Shown: positions 6,834-16,065, counted from the first letter of the stretch. The stretch: DNA of 19,345 bases from JAPLDB01 sp038206355 (GCA_038206355.1 JBBRAY010000065.1:1-19345); one strand, 5' to 3'. Notes: a model not told the origin generated them from the letters alone. Made by a program: numbers and translations.

Positions 6834-9800
6834 GTGCCAAACCAGTTCAAAATATTCAAATCATCAGCAGGATCAGGAAAGACATTTACGCTGGTGAAGG
6901 AGTATCTTTGTCTTGTACTCAGAAAACCTGACGACTACAAACACATTCTGGCCCTTACTTTTACCAATAAGGCAACGGAAGAAATGAAGACGCGCATTGT
7001 GTCGTCATTGATTTCACTTTCAAAGGATGAAAATGAATCGCTGAAAAAAATATTACAGGCGGAACTTGAGCATGTGAATATCAAAAAAAGTGCGCAACAG
7101 GCACTGGATAACATTCTCCACGATTACAATAATTTTTCAGTCACCACCATTGACAGTTTTTTTAACCGCATCATTCGTTCGCTGGCCCGTGAAATGCAGT
7201 TGCCACTACGGCTGGAGGTAAAAATAGATCAGGATGAAGTGATCAGCGAAATTACTTCTCAGTTGCTGCTTGAAATTAGTACCGACAAAGAACTCCTGAA
7301 CTGGCTCACTGATTTTGCAATAAGAAAATTATCCGACGACAAAGGATGGAATATCGAAGGTGAAATTCACGCCATTGCGAGAGAATTGTTCCGTGAAAAT
7401 TCAATTGAAGATCACCTGCACAGCCGCGAAGAGATCAGAAAGTTCTTTGCTGAATTGAGAGAAATAAAATCGAAGTTTGAAAACCGGATGAGAGTATTCG
7501 GCAATGAAGGAATGAAAGCCATAGAATTGCATGGACTGGAAATTAAAGATTTTGCTTATGGAGACAGTGGTGTTGCAAAATATTTCGACAGGATAAGAAT
7601 GAATATCAGCGGTGACGTCTTCAAACCGGGAAAACGTGCCGAGGATGCTGCAGGTGACTCTTCGAAATGGTCGTCTAAAAACTCTCCGCTGAAAAAAGAA
7701 ATTACAGCACTCGCTGAAAGTACGCTTCAGCCGCTCTTACAAAAGATAATCGGTTTCATTGAAATCGAATACCCCTCCTATCTCGGCGCTGTAGAAGTAT
7801 TAAAGCGCATCTTTCTGCTTGGCATTGTTGAAGACCTCAGCAAGAAGCTCAAAAAATACAGAGACGAAAACAACTTGCTCCTCATCAGTGATACTCCGAA
7901 AATTCTGAGCAAGGTCATCAGCGAAGAGGAAACTCCTTTTGTATACGAGAAGAGCGGAACACGGTACCATCATTTTCTGATTGATGAATTTCAGGATACC
8001 AGCGACCTGCAATGGAAAAACATTTTGCCTTTAGTCGTAAACGCGCTCGGCAGCGGAAATTTCGGGATGGTCGTAGGTGATATAAAACAAAGTATTTACA
8101 GGTGGCGCAGTGGCAATATGAATCTCCTCGATACAGAAATTGAAAAACACCTGCAACAGTTCCGTTCAATCATCACCAAAGAAAATCTTGATACGAATTA
8201 TCGAAGCCGGAAAACGATCGTTGACTTCAACAATACTTTCTTCGCATCTATTCCACCGCTCCTCAATCAATCCCTTGAACTCAGTGGTTCCAATCCCATG
8301 GACAGGGCTTATACAAACGACGGCGGGCAGAAAGTGACTGAAAAAAATAAAGATGGTGGCCGGGTCGAAATTCATGCTTTGGCAGAAGGAGAAAAGGATG
8401 GCGAAAAAATTTCATGGAAGGATATTGCCAAAGAAAAAATGCTTGAGAAAATCTCTGATGCAAAGTCAAGGGGATTTACGTATGGCGACATGGCTGTCCT
8501 TGTGCGCACCAATTCAGAAGGCGACAGCGTTGCAACTTTTCTAATTGAAAACGGAATTACGGAAGTGATTTCACCCGATTCACTCCTGATGATTCGTTCG
8601 CCGGAAGTCAGGCTTCTCCTCAACCTGCTCATGTTTCTCGACGACAGACAAAACATCATTTCAAAAAGCGAGATCCTTTTTTATTGCTTATCAGGGAAAT
8701 CACCTGCCGGAGATACCCATCCGGTTTTCTCAGGGTTTACAAAAAAATCATCTGCAGGAAAAAAGTTCAGTCGTACACTTTTTGAAACCGAGCACCTCGA
8801 TGAATCCCTGTTCAGCAAAACTCTCCCGCAAAAATTTATCTCCGGTATAAGGACATTGTCGAAACTTCCATTGTATGAACTCTGCGAACAACTCGTTCAT
8901 ATTTTCGAACTTAAAAAAACAGACCCTTATGTGCTTCGCTTCCTGGAACTCATCCTTGAATTTTCCGGAAAGAACGATTCTTCCATAAAGTCATTCCTCA
9001 ATTGGTGGAATGATTCAAAGGCGGAAGAAAAAATTTCAGTAATCACTTCGGAAACGGGGAATGCCATACGCATCATGAGTGTTCATAAATCAAAAGGACT
9101 ACAGTTTCCTATTGTCATCATGCCCTTTACCGACTGGAAACTACAGCCCGATGCGCGCGATGTACTTTGGGTAGAAAGTGATACAGCACCCTTTAAGGGC
9201 TTCGGAAAAATTCCTGTAAGTCCGAATAAATCAATGAAACATTCATGCTTTGGCGAATCCTATGAAACAGAAACGATTCAGTCCATTACGGATAACATCA
9301 ACCTGATGTATGTGGCGTTTACCAGAGCTGAAACAGAACTTTATATTTTTACTGCCGATGGAGACATCAAGTACCTTAATTCAACAGGTAAGCTACTCAG
9401 GTCAGTACTGCAAAAAAATCAACAATGGACTGAAAATTTGACTGAGGACAATATTCTGTTACTCGGCGAACTCGAACAGAAGGCAAAAAAAACAGGAACT
9501 CCTGTGGATGCACCGGGAGTATTTGAACCCAAAAATTATCCTGTACTAAACTGGCACGATAAAATACGTTTAAGCCTGAAGTCAGATGAACTGATGGAGA
9601 TGATGGACAACACCGTAAAACGTGCCATCAATTATGGCGTACTTGTTCACAGGGTGATGTCATCAATCCGAAAAGTATCAGACGTAAGCAGGGTGGTGGA
9701 AAAATATTTCGCCGACGGAATTATAACCGAAGAAGAAAAGAAAAAACTAAAAGTTGAAATTCAGTTGCTGCTCGATGTCAGTGAGATCGCTGATTTTTTC

Positions 9801-10046
9801 AGTGACGAATACGAAGTTTTAAATGAGCAGGAAATTATTTTACCGGATGGCGAAACGCTTCGTCCTGACAGGGTACTCATTAAAGATGGAAAGGCGATAG
9901 TGATTGATTTCAAAACCGGAAAAGAACACGCTTCACATCAAAAACAAATCAACACCTACGCGGCTGCACTGGCTGACATGAAATACAATGCCATTGAGAA
10001 ATACCTGATCTACATTGCAGAAAAAAGAATTTTGCGCGTACAGTAA
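6834..10046 (+). CDS. AddA/RecB-like UvrD-type helicase with C-terminal nuclease
   Basis: A 1070-residue ATP-dependent DNA helicase-exonuclease for processing double-strand ends in recombinational repair. All superfamily 1 motifs are present: Walker A AGSGKT (12-17), motif Ia with LTFTNKATEEMKTR (41-54), motif II DEFQD (384-388), motif III GDIKQSIYRWR (415-425), motif IV NYRS (455-458), motif V VHKSKGLQFP (750-759), motif VI YVAFTRA (826-832). The C-terminus has the RecB-type PD-(D/E)XK nuclease: H939 in GVLVHRV, D1012 in RPDRV, D1025 and K1027 in DFKTGK, and Q1038 with Y1042 in the QINTYA motif. Helicase and nuclease thus both look active. The start is GTG (MPNQFKIFKS); Walker A follows at once, as usual. 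An AddB-type partner is normally encoded nearby, but none is in this window. The name addA is not given because Bacteroidota versions diverge from the Bacillus protein. The receiver gene follows after 76 bases. Confidence 0.93.
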   Translation: MPNQFKIFKSSAGSGKTFTLVKEYLCLVLRKPDDYKHILALTFTNKATEEMKTRIVSSLISLSKDENESLKKILQAELEHVNIKKSAQQALDNILHDYNNFSVTTIDSFFNRIIRSLAREMQLPLRLEVKIDQDEVISEITSQLLLEISTDKELLNWLTDFAIRKLSDDKGWNIEGEIHAIARELFRENSIEDHLHSREEIRKFFAELREIKSKFENRMRVFGNEGMKAIELHGLEIKDFAYGDSGVAKYFDRIRMNISGDVFKPGKRAEDAAGDSSKWSSKNSPLKKEITALAESTLQPLLQKIIGFIEIEYPSYLGAVEVLKRIFLLGIVEDLSKKLKKYRDENNLLLISDTPKILSKVISEEETPFVYEKSGTRYHHFLIDEFQDTSDLQWKNILPLVVNALGSGNFGMVVGDIKQSIYRWRSGNMNLLDTEIEKHLQQFRSIITKENLDTNYRSRKTIVDFNNTFFASIPPLLNQSLELSGSNPMDRAYTNDGGQKVTEKNKDGGRVEIHALAEGEKDGEKISWKDIAKEKMLEKISDAKSRGFTYGDMAVLVRTNSEGDSVATFLIENGITEVISPDSLLMIRSPEVRLLLNLLMFLDDRQNIISKSEILFYCLSGKSPAGDTHPVFSGFTKKSSAGKKFSRTLFETEHLDESLFSKTLPQKFISGIRTLSKLPLYELCEQLVHIFELKKTDPYVLRFLELILEFSGKNDSSIKSFLNWWNDSKAEEKISVITSETGNAIRIMSVHKSKGLQFPIVIMPFTDWKLQPDARDVLWVESDTAPFKGFGKIPVSPNKSMKHSCFGESYETETIQSITDNINLMYVAFTRAETELYIFTADGDIKYLNSTGKLLRSVLQKNQQWTENLTEDNILLLGELEQKAKKTGTPVDAPGVFEPKNYPVLNWHDKIRLSLKSDELMEMMDNTVKRAINYGVLVHRVMSSIRKVSDVSRVVEKYFADGIITEEEKKKLKVEIQLLLDVSEIADFFSDEYEVLNEQEIILPDGETLRPDRVLIKDGKAIVIDFKTGKEHASHQKQINTYAAALADMKYNAIEKYLIYIAEKRILRVQ

Positions 10047-10122
10047 TATCTCAATACTTTAGCAAACACTTGAAAAATATTTAACTGATACTCACAAATT
10101 CAGAACTTCAAACCCACCAATC

Positions 10123-10617
10123 ATGTACCTGAACCGCGACCTGAAAATCATTGTTATCGAAGACAACAAGTCCATGTCTGAAATGATCAAGGACCACCTT
10201 TCCTCAAAATTTAAGTCTGCCGAAATCATGGTTTACAACACCGGTGAAGAAGCCCTCGATGGAATTATCTCTGAACCCGATGTCATCATCATGGATTACA
10301 ACCTCGATTCGGAAAATCCTGCCGCACTAAACGGCATTCAGATATTGATGAAGATCAAGGATCGTTATAAAACCCCGGTTATCTTTTTGTCATCCCAGGA
10401 ACGTGCAGACATTTCAGCCAACACCATTAAATACGGTGCTTATGATTACATCGTAAAAAACGAAGCCGCATTTCAGCGTCTTGAAATTGTAGTCAATAAT
10501 ATTGTAGGACATTCAGACGTGAAAAAGAACCTGGGTGCACAAAAATTTTTCAATACCATTCTCGTTATTCTGATGATCGTACTTGTGGTCGGATTTATCC
10601 TGATGCGCTTGTTTTAA
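10123..10617 (+). CDS. Stand-alone response-regulator receiver with C-terminal membrane helix
   Basis: A 164-residue protein with a CheY-like receiver domain (about 7-125) and then one transmembrane segment. Receiver hallmarks: acidic pair E13-D14 (VIEDN), phospho-acceptor D58 (IIMDYN), S90 in FLSSQ at the switch Ser/Thr position, and K112 in YIVKN. There is no DNA-binding or enzymatic output domain. Instead, after a short polar linker, residues about 143-161 (FNTILVILMIVLVVGFILM) form a hydrophobic helix ending three residues before the C-terminus, so the receiver should be anchored on the cytoplasmic face like a tail-anchored protein. It presumably takes phosphate from a histidine kinase encoded elsewhere and may act as a membrane-localised phosphate sink or signalling adaptor; that role is inference. 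No kinase is present here. Its TAA overlaps the stop of the convergent gene. Confidence 0.88.
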   Translation: MYLNRDLKIIVIEDNKSMSEMIKDHLSSKFKSAEIMVYNTGEEALDGIISEPDVIIMDYNLDSENPAALNGIQILMKIKDRYKTPVIFLSSQERADISANTIKYGAYDYIVKNEAAFQRLEIVVNNIVGHSDVKKNLGAQKFFNTILVILMIVLVVGFILMRLF

Positions 10618-12005
10618 TTCTGACCGAAGAAAAAATCAATCAGATCATAAAACTGTGTTACAGTAAAACTTGATTTCCCTTCAAGATATTTTTCAATTGC
10701 GTCACCGATTTCTGCCGGACTGATTTGGTTATTGCCATCCGTATCCAGGGACCTGAACTGCAATGGAATCGTTATATTTTTCTTCGCAGCATCAGCACCG
10801 GAATTATTCTGTCCGGATTCTTGATTTTCCTTTCCGTATTTATCCGTGTGGTGCAGGTATTCAACAATAGCCGGCAATGCTGACAAGGAATCCTCCCGCC
10901 ATTTTGCCTCAATCATTTCTTCGGTAATCGTTACCCCGTATTCATTTACAAGTGCATCCTTGAGTGAATTCGGCTCTTTATCCCTGTAGTCAGGAATTCC
11001 ATCATTGTCTGTATCTACAGGTTTTCCTTTCGCATCCACTTTGGAATTTCCTATCGTGTCAATAACGTCATCGTCAATGTCCCTGATGCCGTCATGATCT
11101 GCATCTTCAGAAGCGAGCAATTCAAAGTTTACATCTTTAAAGTCCGCCTTATTTTGTGCAAATTCATTCCGTCCTTTCCTTGGCACTTCCCTTTTACCTG
11201 CAAGGTCAAAACGAAAGGAAACAAAAGTGAAAATTATTTTATCATTAAGTTTGTTGCCCTGTCGCTTCTCTTTACTCTTGTTATTAATATTGTCTATCAG
11301 ATCGGTTTTGGTGATATGAACATTTGCTCCGAAGTGCATCGCCACACGGTTTGAGATGCGGAACTTCACTCCTGCTCCAACCGGAAATCCAATCGTTGAT
11401 TGCCGGTATTTCCCAAAGCCATCCATATTTTCATCCCGAAGATCAGTCTCGTATTTGTAATCCCGGTAAATGATTTGTGCATTCGCAGCCCCCGTATCAT
11501 TCTGGTCAATGTCTCTGATGGTGCCGTCCTTCCAGTAATGATAATAATTTCCATTGGCGTCTTTTAAATCTCCACGGGCATGAAATACCATGTACTCAAT
11601 TCCTGCGCTCACATATGGCGTAAGAAACTGATGCGATTTTTTCCGGCTGTAAAAATCATACCTCAGTTGCAATCCCTCCGCAACAATCCCCGATTCAAAA
11701 TTCAATTGCCGCGTTGTTGTTTTCTCCTGTCCTGATACCCGGCCTCCAAGTATAAATAACGACACAGACAATCTCGACGCGGTATGCATTTGCAATTCGA
11801 ATTGAAGTCCGCTCTTCGATGTCACGGGTTCATTCAAATGACTGAATCCCACGTCACCCAGAAAATACATCAGACCCTGTGCAATGGAAATAACCGGTAA
11901 ACGTGATTCACGGTTTGGGATCGTATCATTATCATTCGCATGCGACATGACGCCAACACAACAAAAAGCTGACACGAAAATTATTTTAAGAAATGTCTGG
12001 TTCAT
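10614..12005 (-). CDS. Outer-membrane beta-barrel-like protein with TSP3-type and EF-hand calcium sites
   Basis: A 463-residue secreted protein of unknown role. Residues 1-23 are a signal peptide (ending MSHA). About 35-270 show alternating beta-strand patterns with aromatic ends, for example GLQLRYDFYS, YVSAGIEYMVFHARG, FPVGAGVKFRISNRVAMHFGANVHI and IIFTFVSFRFDL, typical of a small outer-membrane barrel. After that come thrombospondin type 3-like calcium repeats DADHDGIRDIDDD (301-313) and DTDNDGIPDYRD (331-342), a predicted helical part, a polar linker (392-409), and a canonical 12-residue EF-hand loop D421-E432 (DTDGNNQISPAE). OmpA-like proteins of Bacteroidota often join a barrel to TSP3 repeats, but here an EF-hand replaces the peptidoglycan-binding OmpA domain. 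It lies 16 bases behind the SPOR-like gene and is probably cotranscribed with it. Confidence 0.7.
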   Translation of the reverse strand: MNQTFLKIIFVSAFCCVGVMSHANDNDTIPNRESRLPVISIAQGLMYFLGDVGFSHLNEPVTSKSGLQFELQMHTASRLSVSLFILGGRVSGQEKTTTRQLNFESGIVAEGLQLRYDFYSRKKSHQFLTPYVSAGIEYMVFHARGDLKDANGNYYHYWKDGTIRDIDQNDTGAANAQIIYRDYKYETDLRDENMDGFGKYRQSTIGFPVGAGVKFRISNRVAMHFGANVHITKTDLIDNINNKSKEKRQGNKLNDKIIFTFVSFRFDLAGKREVPRKGRNEFAQNKADFKDVNFELLASEDADHDGIRDIDDDVIDTIGNSKVDAKGKPVDTDNDGIPDYRDKEPNSLKDALVNEYGVTITEEMIEAKWREDSLSALPAIVEYLHHTDKYGKENQESGQNNSGADAAKKNITIPLQFRSLDTDGNNQISPAEIGDAIEKYLEGKSSFTVTQFYDLIDFFFGQN

Positions 12006-12021
12006 TTATCTATCGGAGATT

Positions 12022-13236
12022 TCAAAAGCCATATCTCTCCGCAATGATGGTTTCAGCTTTGGCTTCACGAATCGAAATTCGCTCTGCGTTTTTATAAGCA
12101 ACAACAAATGCGTCCTTTACTTTCTCCCTCGTTTGCTCATTAAAACTGCTGGCTGATGAGTAACTGTCAAAATTTCCAATCATATATTTTCTCCACCCAT
12201 CCTGCTCAGAGAGGTCTACGTGCTGACCAATCTGATACTTTTTCTGAAAAAAACCATCTTTGCGCAACGGACTTTTTCGAGTTGCCGCAATTTGAATCTT
12301 GTAAAATATTCCCTTCTGAGGAGCGGGGACATAAGTTGCCATTTGTGGAGCCGGAGATTTTTCTTTTGATTGTGCGAGTAAGTTTGAAGTAATTTTTTCC
12401 TCCACTTCACTGTTCCCCTCAACAATTTCTTCAGGTATAATTTCAGAAGAAGCACTTGCAATATTGGTTTGCTTTTCATCTGCAGATCCGTAAACAAGGA
12501 TGCCTTGTACTCTCGGATTTTCATAATCATCACTTTCCGCCTGTAAGTTGTAACTGATCTTTATAAATGGATCTTCAGGGAGCTCATTCCAGAAAAATGA
12601 TGCCTGCTGATTACTGAACATGAATTTCGCACCATTGGATTCCACATTGGTAACTGTATAGCCGGGCGGAATCTGATCAGTAAAACGCGCAGTATGTTCT
12701 CCGCTGCGGGCGTGAATATGGAGAACGACTTTATATTCACCTCCATCAGGAGATGCTGCAAATATTTTTCTCTCTACTTCACCGGTGGAAGAGATCTCAG
12801 AATCCTTACTGAAATTAAGTTGCAGCGGCGTCATGTCAACTTTCTGTTCTTCATTGTCGCTGATAAAATATAATGATCCCGTAACCGGTTGTGTTCCCGT
12901 TTCATTCGGATCGGTTTCTATTTTATAAGAAATCGTAAATGAATTTTCATGCGGTAGTGAAATCCAGATAAACTTTAAAACATTCTCCTGAATCTCAAAC
13001 TTTGCTCCCATGATTTCAACAGGGGTTGCTGTTAATCCAAATGGAAGTATCTGTTGTAGTCTGGCAAATCCCGAAAGATCTCCCTTTTCAATGACAACCT
13101 TTACAATGCACGATTCACCGGGCTCCAGGTGCTGATTGACAGTTGCGGTAACAGTAGCTCCGGTTTCAACATGGTTGAAAATGGAAACCAATAGTAAAGC
13201 CAATGCTGATATAAGTATGCTAATAATTTTAATCAT
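12022..13236 (-). CDS. Secreted protein with duplicated beta domain and SPOR-like C-terminus
   Basis: A 404-residue envelope protein. Residues 1-27 are an N-terminal hydrophobic segment, either signal peptide or anchor; I see no lipobox cysteine. Two homologous domains follow, about 42-136 and 167-260: both share F-x-R..Q-LP-G-T-T-VE..GAKF, then FIW/FFW..LP, an ISY strand, and VTG.LYF / VQGILVY. They look like the Ig/DUF11-like beta modules seen in Bacteroidota secreted proteins, duplicated within the gene. A low-complexity acidic linker (about 262-305) leads to a SPOR-like domain (310-387) with FYKIQIAATR, GWRKYMIGNFDSYSSA and DAFVVAYKNAERI, which in this phylum usually contacts peptidoglycan or acts in surface machinery. 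It is first of a two-gene unit with the EF-hand protein, and is divergent from the DUF5916 gene. Function unknown; periplasmic location likely. Confidence 0.72.
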   Translation of the reverse strand: MIKIISILISALALLLVSIFNHVETGATVTATVNQHLEPGESCIVKVVIEKGDLSGFARLQQILPFGLTATPVEIMGAKFEIQENVLKFIWISLPHENSFTISYKIETDPNETGTQPVTGSLYFISDNEEQKVDMTPLQLNFSKDSEISSTGEVERKIFAASPDGGEYKVVLHIHARSGEHTARFTDQIPPGYTVTNVESNGAKFMFSNQQASFFWNELPEDPFIKISYNLQAESDDYENPRVQGILVYGSADEKQTNIASASSEIIPEEIVEGNSEVEEKITSNLLAQSKEKSPAPQMATYVPAPQKGIFYKIQIAATRKSPLRKDGFFQKKYQIGQHVDLSEQDGWRKYMIGNFDSYSSASSFNEQTREKVKDAFVVAYKNAERISIREAKAETIIAERYGF

Positions 13237-13442
13237 CGGTTGCGTTATTCAAATGGAAAAGTACGGCATGATTAACTTTGATTCTCCTCTGAAAAACGGA
13301 GTTATGCAGATGGAATTGTTGATAAGGGAAATCCCATTACAGTTTATCATCATCTACTTTATTTCAGATTTGACAAATTAAAAAATTAACCATTTTTAAC
13401 CCTGCATTAACACAGGCCAATGAAAGCGCGCACTACTTTTCG

Positions 13443-15932
13443 ATGCGAAATCATTTCCCCTACATGAGACTAATCCCCGTTCTTCTTATATCGCTGTTTC
13501 TGACATCACTTGCATTCGCAGATGTGGTACCAAAAACATATACCACCACCCGACTGAGCGGACCGATTAAAATTGATGGCGTACTTGATGATGAAGGATG
13601 GAAAAATATTTCAGTTGCAGATGATTTTATTCAACTCGATCCCAGGGAGGGAAATCCTGTGACCCAGAAATCGGAAGTGAAAATCACATATGACAATGTT
13701 GCCGTATATATATGTGCCATGTTATATGACACTGCTCCGGATAGTATCCTCCACGAATTGGGCTTGCGTGATGAAGGTGAAAACCTCAATGCCGACCGAT
13801 TCCGTTTTGCGATAGATACCTACAACCTGCGCCAGGATGGATATGTATTTGATGTTTCTGTAAGCAACGTTCAGTCAGATCTCAAAGACAGCGATCCCAC
13901 ATTTGACGCTGTGTGGGAAAGCGCAACACACATCAGTAACGAAGGCTGGAGTGTGGAAATGAAAATCCCTTATTCAGCGCTGCGTTTTCCGAAAAAAGAA
14001 ATCCAGAAATGGGGACTGCAATGTGCACGTGTGATCCGGAGGAACCGCGAGTATGACCAGTGGACGCTCACTCCAAAATCTGCGCAGAATAGAATTTTAT
14101 ACTGGGGAACGATGGACGGAATCTCCAATATTCAATCTCCGCTCCGGCTTTCGTTGACTCCTTATCTTACGCTTTACGGAGAAAGAAGTCCTTTAACAGA
14201 TGCGAATAATAATATTGTGTACGGAAACTCCACGTCCTATTCTTTCGGCGCTGACCTGAAATACGGAATTGATGATCGCTTCACGCTCGACATGACTTTG
14301 CTGCCCGACTTCAGCCAGGTACAAAGCGACAACAAAATAAAAAACCTCACCGCTTTCGAAACCGTCTACGACGAGAAACGCCCGTTCTTTAAAGAAAGCG
14401 TAGAACTTTTTGCAAAAGGAAATCTTTTTTATTCCAGGCGTATCGGAAAAACACCGGGATTATTTTACAGCATTCCATATATATTGAATGATGGAGAAAC
14501 CATCGAAGAAAACCCGGACAAAGTACGACTCCTCAACGGCGTTAAAGTCTCAGGCCGCACTGATAAAGGGTTGGGTATCGGCGTGCTGAATGCCATAACC
14601 GCCGACATGTATGCTACAATAAAAGATGCCAATGGAAACAGGCATCAAATAATGACGGAACCGCTCACGAACTATAATATTCTCGTCCTTGATCAGAACT
14701 TGCCGCACAACTCTGATATTTTTCTCGTCAATACAAACGTAATGCGTGCAGGGAGTGCAAAGGATGCAAACGTAACCACCGCTCAGGGCGCCTATGAAAT
14801 GAAGAGTCATCTGTTCCGGTTCACCGGCCGCTATTCAATGAGTCGTGTATATGATCATACTTACAATGATGAAAATAAACTCGCGAAGAAAAACATCATC
14901 GGTAACCAATACAGTTTCCTTATTGATAAAGTGAAAGGCGTATGGAATTACGGAGCCGTCCATGAATTCGGTGATAGGAACTACGACAAAAATGACCTCG
15001 GTAGAATCTTTGTTCATGATTATACAACGGATCAGGTGTATTTGTATTACAGCGCCAATAATCCTTTCTGGAAAATATTTAAATATGGTCAGGCCGGATT
15101 CAATTTCAATCGTGATGGTCGTTTTAGCAGCGGGGCCCAGACATCTATGGATATAAGCGCATGGGAGTTCCTCCTTTTCAATAACAACTATTCACTGAAC
15201 ACTTCCATCGGAATCAGCCCTGTGCATGGAAGAGATTATTATGAGCCTCGCAGGGCAGGCAGATTTTACAAAACTCCACCCGTTCACTACGGATCTCTCA
15301 ACGTATCTACCGATTACAATAAAGCCATTGCCTTTGATTTCGGCTGCCGCACTTCTCGTGCAGATGAAACAGGCTATTTCAGCTATGGATATTACATTGT
15401 TCCCATCATTCGCTTCAGTGATAAATGGAATTTAAAACTCAACGTTTTCTGGGATAAATACGAAAACGACAGGGGCTTTGTGAATTCAGTTTCTGAAAAT
15501 GAAATTGTTTTCGGACAACGCACCATCCAGACCCTGGAGAATACACTCATCTCCCGCTACCTATTTAAGAACGACATGGCCCTGACCATTACGGCACGGC
15601 ATTACTGGAGCAAAGGCGAATACAACAGGTTCTTCATGCTGAATGAAGATGGTTCGTTAACAGACAACGATACCTATGCTGACGATTATAATTTCAACAC
15701 AAATTTTTTCAATATTGATGTCAGTTATTCCTGGCAGTTTGCACCCGGAAGTTCATTTATACTTACTTATAAAAATGAAATATACCGGGATCCATACCCC
15801 GTGATGCCTTCTGAATTCGGCTATCACTACGACAAAGATCTTCGTCATACTTTAGAATCCCCTCAGAAAAACAGCTTATCATTAAAGGTGCTCTATTATC
15901 TGGACTATTCTTATTTCAAAAAAAAGGTGTGA
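13443..15932 (+). CDS. CBM9-like / DUF5916 outer-membrane protein
   Basis: An 829-residue protein of a family widespread in Bacteroidota and usually annotated as 'carbohydrate binding family 9 domain, DUF5916'. Residues 1-26 are a signal peptide (cleaved after SLAFA); a second ATG at residue 8 could also be the start and leaves the signal intact. About 35-225 form the CBM9-like domain, with IDGVLDDEGW (44-53), NADRFRFAIDTY (116-127) and WESATHISNEGWSVEMKIPY (158-177). From about 235 to the end the DUF5916 part shows long amphipathic strands and the conserved FSQVQSDNKIKNLTAFE and EKRPFFKE motifs, consistent with a large barrel. Some relatives sit beside surface peptidases or TonB-linked genes; here the neighbour is the divergent SPOR/EF-hand pair, 206 bases away. 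The physiological role of the family is not settled. The gene ends in an A8 run just before the stop, encoding KKKV. Confidence 0.9.
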   Translation: MRNHFPYMRLIPVLLISLFLTSLAFADVVPKTYTTTRLSGPIKIDGVLDDEGWKNISVADDFIQLDPREGNPVTQKSEVKITYDNVAVYICAMLYDTAPDSILHELGLRDEGENLNADRFRFAIDTYNLRQDGYVFDVSVSNVQSDLKDSDPTFDAVWESATHISNEGWSVEMKIPYSALRFPKKEIQKWGLQCARVIRRNREYDQWTLTPKSAQNRILYWGTMDGISNIQSPLRLSLTPYLTLYGERSPLTDANNNIVYGNSTSYSFGADLKYGIDDRFTLDMTLLPDFSQVQSDNKIKNLTAFETVYDEKRPFFKESVELFAKGNLFYSRRIGKTPGLFYSIPYILNDGETIEENPDKVRLLNGVKVSGRTDKGLGIGVLNAITADMYATIKDANGNRHQIMTEPLTNYNILVLDQNLPHNSDIFLVNTNVMRAGSAKDANVTTAQGAYEMKSHLFRFTGRYSMSRVYDHTYNDENKLAKKNIIGNQYSFLIDKVKGVWNYGAVHEFGDRNYDKNDLGRIFVHDYTTDQVYLYYSANNPFWKIFKYGQAGFNFNRDGRFSSGAQTSMDISAWEFLLFNNNYSLNTSIGISPVHGRDYYEPRRAGRFYKTPPVHYGSLNVSTDYNKAIAFDFGCRTSRADETGYFSYGYYIVPIIRFSDKWNLKLNVFWDKYENDRGFVNSVSENEIVFGQRTIQTLENTLISRYLFKNDMALTITARHYWSKGEYNRFFMLNEDGSLTDNDTYADDYNFNTNFFNIDVSYSWQFAPGSSFILTYKNEIYRDPYPVMPSEFGYHYDKDLRHTLESPQKNSLSLKVLYYLDYSYFKKKV

Positions 15933-15949
15933 TTTTTTTCAGTGTATAA

Positions 15950-16065
15950 AGTGTTGAGGAGCGGACCGGCCTGCATTTATTCTCCGGCTTTCCTGCTCTG
16001 CACTGCAAGGCTCTCGCCTGCGGCGATAGCGCTTTCCATTACGATCAGGGCTAATTAGGAATCTG
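15950..16065. repeat. Possible dispersed structured element between convergent genes
   Basis: The 242-base gap between the DUF5916 and phoU genes contains a GC-richer block with a TCGCC-TGC-GGCGA palindrome (16014-16026) and adjacent TGCACTGCA. Minus-strand frames across it are open for some 60 codons but resemble no protein and change meaning at each indel-prone hairpin. The arrangement recalls the small palindrome-bearing intergenic elements common in Bacteroidota. I cannot test copy number from one window. Confidence 0.35.

Noticed and set aside
15917..15940. A8 and T7 runs around the DUF5916 stop codon as a terminator
   Set aside because: The pairing is only A-T with a small loop and no GC stem, so the evidence is too weak.
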